A stretch of 64,000 nucleotides of DNA from Caballeronia sp. Lep1P3 (GTDB lineage: Bacteria > Pseudomonadota > Gammaproteobacteria > Burkholderiales > Burkholderiaceae), in assembly GCF_022879595.1 (NCBI RefSeq), contig NZ_CP084268.1, positions 124,001-188,000 on the forward strand. Reading direction: 5' to 3'. The notes beneath the pieces are model-generated. The model was not told the origin of the DNA, made no database searches, and worked only from the letters and a program-made list of their open reading frames with translations. Positions 60,547 through 64,000 of this stretch are shown in pieces (within the stretch, counting starts at the first letter, position 1; the number at the start of each line of letters is the position of its first letter). The translations under genes were made by a program, and so were the position numbers.

Positions 60547-61878
60547 TTAAAGTTCGGCGCCTGCCGAGAGTTCCTTGAACCAGATGGCCGTCGACACCGC
60601 GATGTCCGAGATGGGACGCCCCGGCAAGAGACGCGGCCGCGGATGACTGAGCGCCAGATCGATCAGTTCGTTCGAGTGCCCGAGCGCATGTTCCGCGATC
60701 AGCTTGCCGCTCGACGATCCTCTGCTAAGGCCGAGTCCGTTGCAGCCGATGGATTGATACACGCCATCCTCGCGCTTGCCGAAGAGCGCTCCGCTGTTGG
60801 CCGACAGGCACAGCGCACCGCCCCATGTGTATTCGAACTCGACGTCTTTCAGCATCGGAAAGCGCCTGTCGAAAGACCGTTGATGCAAGGCCTTCGCTTT
60901 AGCGAGATCGACATCGGACACGCTCACGTCCGGCCTGAACGCGAAGTGATTGCGCACGCAGATGCGATCGGTGATCAGCCGGCGCACAGTCGATCCAACC
61001 GGATCGGCGGGAATCAGCGCCCACGATGCATGACCGCCGAGCGCGGCCACTTCGTCCCGATTCATCACGCGCGTCATGGATGCGAAGGTGAAGACGGGCA
61101 GCAATCCGTTCGCGTCACGGCCGAAGGTCGCGGCATAGGAGTTGGTGCACAGAATGACCTGCCTGGCCGCGATCGATCCTTCAGCGAACGTAAGCGTCTT
61201 CTCGCCGGGACCGCCGTCCATTCGCTTCACTGCGCTTAGTTCGAATACCTTAACGTTTTGCGGAAGCGCCGCCGCTAGGCCGCGCATCAGCGCAGCGGGC
61301 TGCACGGTGCTGCAACCGGGCGTGTGAATCGCGCTGTGATAGAACGCGGTTCCAGTTACGCCCGCGATTCCAGCTTGGTCGAGCCATTGGAATGGTTCGC
61401 CAATCCGTTTCAGACCTTCCGCGAAGTGTTCGAGCGCGGTCTTGCCCCGTTTGTTGACGGCCGCGTGGTACTTGCCGTCGTCGCGCCAGTCGCAGTCGAT
61501 ACCATGTTCGATCACGGCAGCGCGCACATAGTCGATGCCATGACGCTGCAAGCGGATGTCCGCCTTGTCCGCATCGACGCTGCGCGAATAGCTTTCGCTG
61601 CTGATGTCGTGCGGCAGATCGACGAAGAACCCCGAATTGCGGCCCGCCGTGCCGCGCCCGATGCGGTCGGCTTCGACGAGCGCAATCGACGCATCCGGGC
61701 TTAGCTCCGCAAGACGCCGGGCCGCGCACAAGCCCGTAATGCCTCCACCGATGACGACCCAGTCGAAGCGAAGATCGGACTCGACCCTGACGGCATTCGC
61801 GGGCGGCGGAAGACTTTCCCACCAGCCGTTAATCCCGTCAGGCGTCGGCACGCGCCCGAAGTCTTGATTGGCACGCAT
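60547..61878 (-). CDS. FAD-dependent amine/amino-acid oxidase (DadA/PuuB type)
   Basis: 443 residues from the ATG at 61878; the in-frame GTG at 61887 overlaps the upstream stop and has the Shine-Dalgarno too close. DAO fold: FDWVVIGGGITGLCAARRL, GRGTAGRNSGFF, TWGGALCLSANSGALFGKREDGVY and GCNGLGLSRGSSSGKLIAEH. Such enzymes oxidise secondary amines, gamma-glutamylputrescine, sarcosine or N-methylproline-like imino acids. It could remove the second N-methyl group or open the ring imine after Rieske demethylation. Confidence 0.87.
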   Translation of the reverse strand: MRANQDFGRVPTPDGINGWWESLPPPANAVRVESDLRFDWVVIGGGITGLCAARRLAELSPDASIALVEADRIGRGTAGRNSGFFVDLPHDISSESYSRSVDADKADIRLQRHGIDYVRAAVIEHGIDCDWRDDGKYHAAVNKRGKTALEHFAEGLKRIGEPFQWLDQAGIAGVTGTAFYHSAIHTPGCSTVQPAALMRGLAAALPQNVKVFELSAVKRMDGGPGEKTLTFAEGSIAARQVILCTNSYAATFGRDANGLLPVFTFASMTRVMNRDEVAALGGHASWALIPADPVGSTVRRLITDRICVRNHFAFRPDVSVSDVDLAKAKALHQRSFDRRFPMLKDVEFEYTWGGALCLSANSGALFGKREDGVYQSIGCNGLGLSRGSSSGKLIAEHALGHSNELIDLALSHPRPRLLPGRPISDIAVSTAIWFKELSAGAEL

Positions 61879-61883
61879 CGAAT

Positions 61884-62774
61884 TCACTGCCCCTTGCGCA
61901 GCAACGGTTCGACCACGGAAGCGAAGGCCTTGCGCTCCTCATCGGTGAGCGTGCCGAGCGGCGCGCGCGCATTGCCCACAGGTACGCCCGCCAGTTCGCA
62001 GCCGTATCGCACGTACTGGATGAACTTGCCGCTGCGCTCGAGCAGTTCCAGCACCGGCAGCAGTTCGGCCATGAGCCGGCGTCCTTTGGCGAAGTCGCCT
62101 TTGGCGCACGTTTCCAGAAGCTCGACGTGCGACTCGGGGATGAAGTTGGCCGCCGCGCCCACCCAGCTCTTCGCGCCCCACGCGAAGAACTCGAGCGCCT
62201 GATCATCCATGCCGCAACTGAGCACGAGCCGGTCCGGGAAGTGCGTCGCCAGATGATGCAAGTGACCGATGTCGCCCGTGCTCTCCTTCATCGCCCTGAA
62301 ATTAGGCCGTTCGAGCAGCTTTTCGAGCACGGCATCGCTGATTTCGGTGCCCGTGCGCGCCGGAAAGTTATAGAGCATGACCGGCAGATCGACGGCGTCA
62401 TCGACCTTGAGGAAGTGCGCGAGCAGTTCATCCTGCGTGGGCTGCGCGTAGTACGGCGTCGCTAACAGCAGGGCCGACATACCCGCCTGCTTGGCGGCAA
62501 GGCCGAGGTGAATCACGTCCTTCGTCGTCGTCGCGTTGATGCCTGCGGTGAGCACCGTCTTGCCGCCGACCGCATCCGTGACCGTATCAAACGTGCGGAT
62601 GCGCTCGTCGAGCGTCAGCGCGTAATACTCGCCCGTGGTACCACCCACACCCAGTCCCGTCAGACGGCCGACGAGACCCTTCGCGTGTTTCGCGAGCAGC
62701 GCGTGATCGATCTCGCCGTCACCGTTGAAAGGCGTAACCAGCGGTGCATGTACTCCTTCGAAGCTGACCATCAT
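61884..62774 (-). CDS. DHDPS/NAL-family Schiff-base aldolase or deaminase
   Basis: 296 residues, GAGGAAAA before the ATG. TIM barrel with GTTGE (45-49), Y135 and R140 (YNFPARTG) and Schiff-base K163 (AMKESTGD). Besides dihydrodipicolinate synthase, the family includes pyrroline-4-hydroxy-2-carboxylate deaminase of hydroxyproline breakdown. As it is co-operonic with ALDH, DAO-type oxidase and a ProC-like reductase, a catabolic role is much more likely than lysine synthesis. Confidence 0.87.
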   Translation of the reverse strand: MMVSFEGVHAPLVTPFNGDGEIDHALLAKHAKGLVGRLTGLGVGGTTGEYYALTLDERIRTFDTVTDAVGGKTVLTAGINATTTKDVIHLGLAAKQAGMSALLLATPYYAQPTQDELLAHFLKVDDAVDLPVMLYNFPARTGTEISDAVLEKLLERPNFRAMKESTGDIGHLHHLATHFPDRLVLSCGMDDQALEFFAWGAKSWVGAAANFIPESHVELLETCAKGDFAKGRRLMAELLPVLELLERSGKFIQYVRYGCELAGVPVGNARAPLGTLTDEERKAFASVVEPLLRKGQ

Positions 62775-62827
62775 TTTTCCTCGACGTCGGTTTGTTTAGG
62801 ATGCCGTTGTATCTTGCGGATAGCGAT

Positions 62828-64000
62828 TCAAACGAGCGCGTCCGCGGGCGAATAGATCGGAAACTGGCTGCACAGGTCGCGCACGCGGCTGCGCACGGCG
62901 CGCTCGACGTCCGCATCGCCCTGCGAATTGCGCTGCAGCGCGCCCAGTACTTCGAGAATCATCTCGCCGATCAGACGGAACTCCTTCTCGCCGAAACCGC
63001 GCGACGTGCCCGCTGGCGTGCCGAGCCGGATGCCGGACGTGACAGTCGGGTTTTCCGTGTCGAACGGAATGCCGTTCTTGTTGCACGTAATGCCCGCGCG
63101 CTCCAGCGCCTTTTCCGCCTGCGTACCCGTGAGGCCCTTCGGTCGAAGATCGAGCAGAAGCAGATGATTATCGGTGCCGCCCGTGACGAGCCGCACGCCG
63201 CCTGCACTCAGCACGTCGCCGAGCGCGACCGCGTTCTTCAGCACCTGATCGATATACGTTTCGAATTCCGGCCGCAGCGCTTCGCCAAAGGCCACCGCCT
63301 TGCCCGCGATGACGTGCATCAACGGACCGCCCTGAAGGCCCGGAAACACCGCTGAATTGATTTTCTTCGCGATGTCGCCGTTATTCGTCAGAATGAAGCC
63401 GCCGCGCGGACCTCTTAGCGTCTTGTGCGTCGTGGAAGTGACGACGTCCGCAAAGCGCATCGGATTCTCGTGATGGCCTGCCGCGACGATGCCCGCGATA
63501 TGCGCCATATCCACCATCAGAAGCGCGCCCACGCTATCGGCGATCTCACGGAATGCCGCGAAATCCAGTGCGCGCGGATATGCAGAGTAGCCCGCGATGA
63601 TGAGTTTCGGGCGATGCTCCTCGGCGATGCGCCGCACATCGTCGTAATCGATGCGATACGTCTCACGACCGACGCCGTACTGCACTGCGTTGAACCACTT
63701 GCCCGACAGCGCGGGACGTGCGCCGTGCGTGAGATGACCGCCTGCGTCGAGGGCCATGCCCATGACCGTGTCGCCCGGCTTGAGCAGTGCGAGCATGACT
63801 GCGCCGTTCGCCTGTGCGCCCGAATGCGGCTGCACGTTGGCGAAGTCGGCGTCGAAGAGCGCCTTCACGCGATCGATGGCGAGCGCTTCGATGCGGTCCA
63901 CATGATCGCAGCCGCCGTAGTACCGCTTGGACGGATAGCCTTCCGCGTACTTGTTGGTGAGAACGGTGCCCTGCGCCTGCATGACGGCCGCGGATACGAT
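62828..64000 (-). CDS. glyA: Serine hydroxymethyltransferase, N terminus cut by the window end
   Basis: At least 390 residues; the frame stays open to base 64000 (upstream codons read IVSAAV, the conserved ENIVS... region), so about 35 N-terminal residues are missing and the ATG at 63982 is internal. [24 protein letters not shown] and the PLP-Lys segment [13 protein letters not shown] are diagnostic. It interconverts glycine and serine with methylene-tetrahydrofolate. In a demethylation operon it can absorb C1 units and glycine. Probably a second, catabolic copy rather than the housekeeping glyA. Confidence 0.92.
   Translation of the reverse strand: MVSAAVMQAQGTVLTNKYAEGYPSKRYYGGCDHVDRIEALAIDRVKALFDADFANVQPHSGAQANGAVMLALLKPGDTVMGMALDAGGHLTHGARPALSGKWFNAVQYGVGRETYRIDYDDVRRIAEEHRPKLIIAGYSAYPRALDFAAFREIADSVGALLMVDMAHIAGIVAAGHHENPMRFADVVTSTTHKTLRGPRGGFILTNNGDIAKKINSAVFPGLQGGPLMHVIAGKAVAFGEALRPEFETYIDQVLKNAVALGDVLSAGGVRLVTGGTDNHLLLLDLRPKGLTGTQAEKALERAGITCNKNGIPFDTENPTVTSGIRLGTPAGTSRGFGEKEFRLIGEMILEVLGALQRNSQGDADVERAVRSRVRDLCSQFPIYSPADALV

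Noticed and set aside
61884..62774. Biosynthetic dihydrodipicolinate synthase (dapA)
   Set aside because: Catalytic residues are present but the neighbours are all catabolic oxidoreductases and a LysR-controlled operon, not lysine genes.
1..64000. CRISPR arrays, tRNA or rRNA genes, prophage
   Set aside because: No regularly spaced repeats of CRISPR size, no cloverleaf or rRNA-like stretches and no phage structural or integrase genes were seen by eye; only small tandem repeats occur.

Overview
The window is high-GC proteobacterial DNA whose gene families point to Burkholderiales, most likely the Paraburkholderia/Caballeronia group. Pointers are the three-component anthranilate dioxygenase of the Burkholderia AndA type, a DUF4148-like lipoprotein, a Gram-negative porin of the Burkholderia type, and seven LysR regulators. 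Almost everything is catabolic or transport; there are no rRNA, tRNA, ribosomal or replication genes. The left edge carries the 3' part of an insertion sequence. I infer an accessory or secondary-replicon catabolic region, but the sequence does not prove it.

Layout, left to right. (1) 1-1438: 5'-truncated ISNCY/IS1202-type transposase and the IS right end. (2) 1498-11183: LysR, then a tightly packed operon of split transketolase (two subunits), SDR, TRAP transporter (binding protein plus fused DctQM permease), a full-length transketolase and a D-2-hydroxyacid dehydrogenase: uptake and C2-transfer breakdown of an unknown sugar or sugar acid. (3) 11611-16204: ribose-type ABC transporter (ATPase, permease, binding protein) plus an amidohydrolase-2 lactonase. 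(4) 16299-17419: small hypothetical gene and an orphan ParA ATPase. (5) 17432-22136: LysR divergent from HMG-CoA lyase, a CaiB/BaiF CoA-transferase and an MFS transporter. (6) 22126-30321: large hybrid histidine kinase, DUF4148-like lipoprotein, Gly-rich secreted peptide, DadA-like oxidoreductase, secreted cupin, glycoside-hydrolase-like lipoprotein.

(7) 30403-33849: catR-catB-catA-catC, the catechol ortho-cleavage branch. (8) 33879-43447: LysR divergent from an uncharacterised set (M20 hydrolase, MHS transporter, kynureninase-like PLP enzyme, VOC-bicupin protein, SDR without its catalytic Tyr, dienelactone hydrolase fused to an NTF2-like domain) and a porin. (9) 43510-47950: andAa-Ab-Ad-Ac, anthranilate 1,2-dioxygenase, with divergent AraC-type andR. 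Anthranilate to catechol (and) and catechol to the enol-lactone (cat) form one route; block 8 between them may feed it or handle a related aromatic amine.

(10) 47973-51951: SulP anion transporter and, behind a palindromic Fur-box-like site, a DUF3649/PepSY/DUF3325 membrane operon linked to iron uptake. (11) 51959-64000 (all minus strand): an M24-fold enzyme whose metal-site spacing matches the DMSP lyase DddP rather than peptidases, a GbcB-like reductase and GbcA/Stc2-like Rieske oxygenase, LysR, cupin, LysR, ProC-like reductase, aldehyde dehydrogenase, DadA/PuuB-like oxidase, DHDPS-family aldolase/deaminase and serine hydroxymethyltransferase (cut by the window end). This looks like catabolism of a methylated onium osmolyte (betaine, proline-betaine or sulfonium type). 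Together with blocks 2 and 8 it is the best candidate here for an undescribed pathway.
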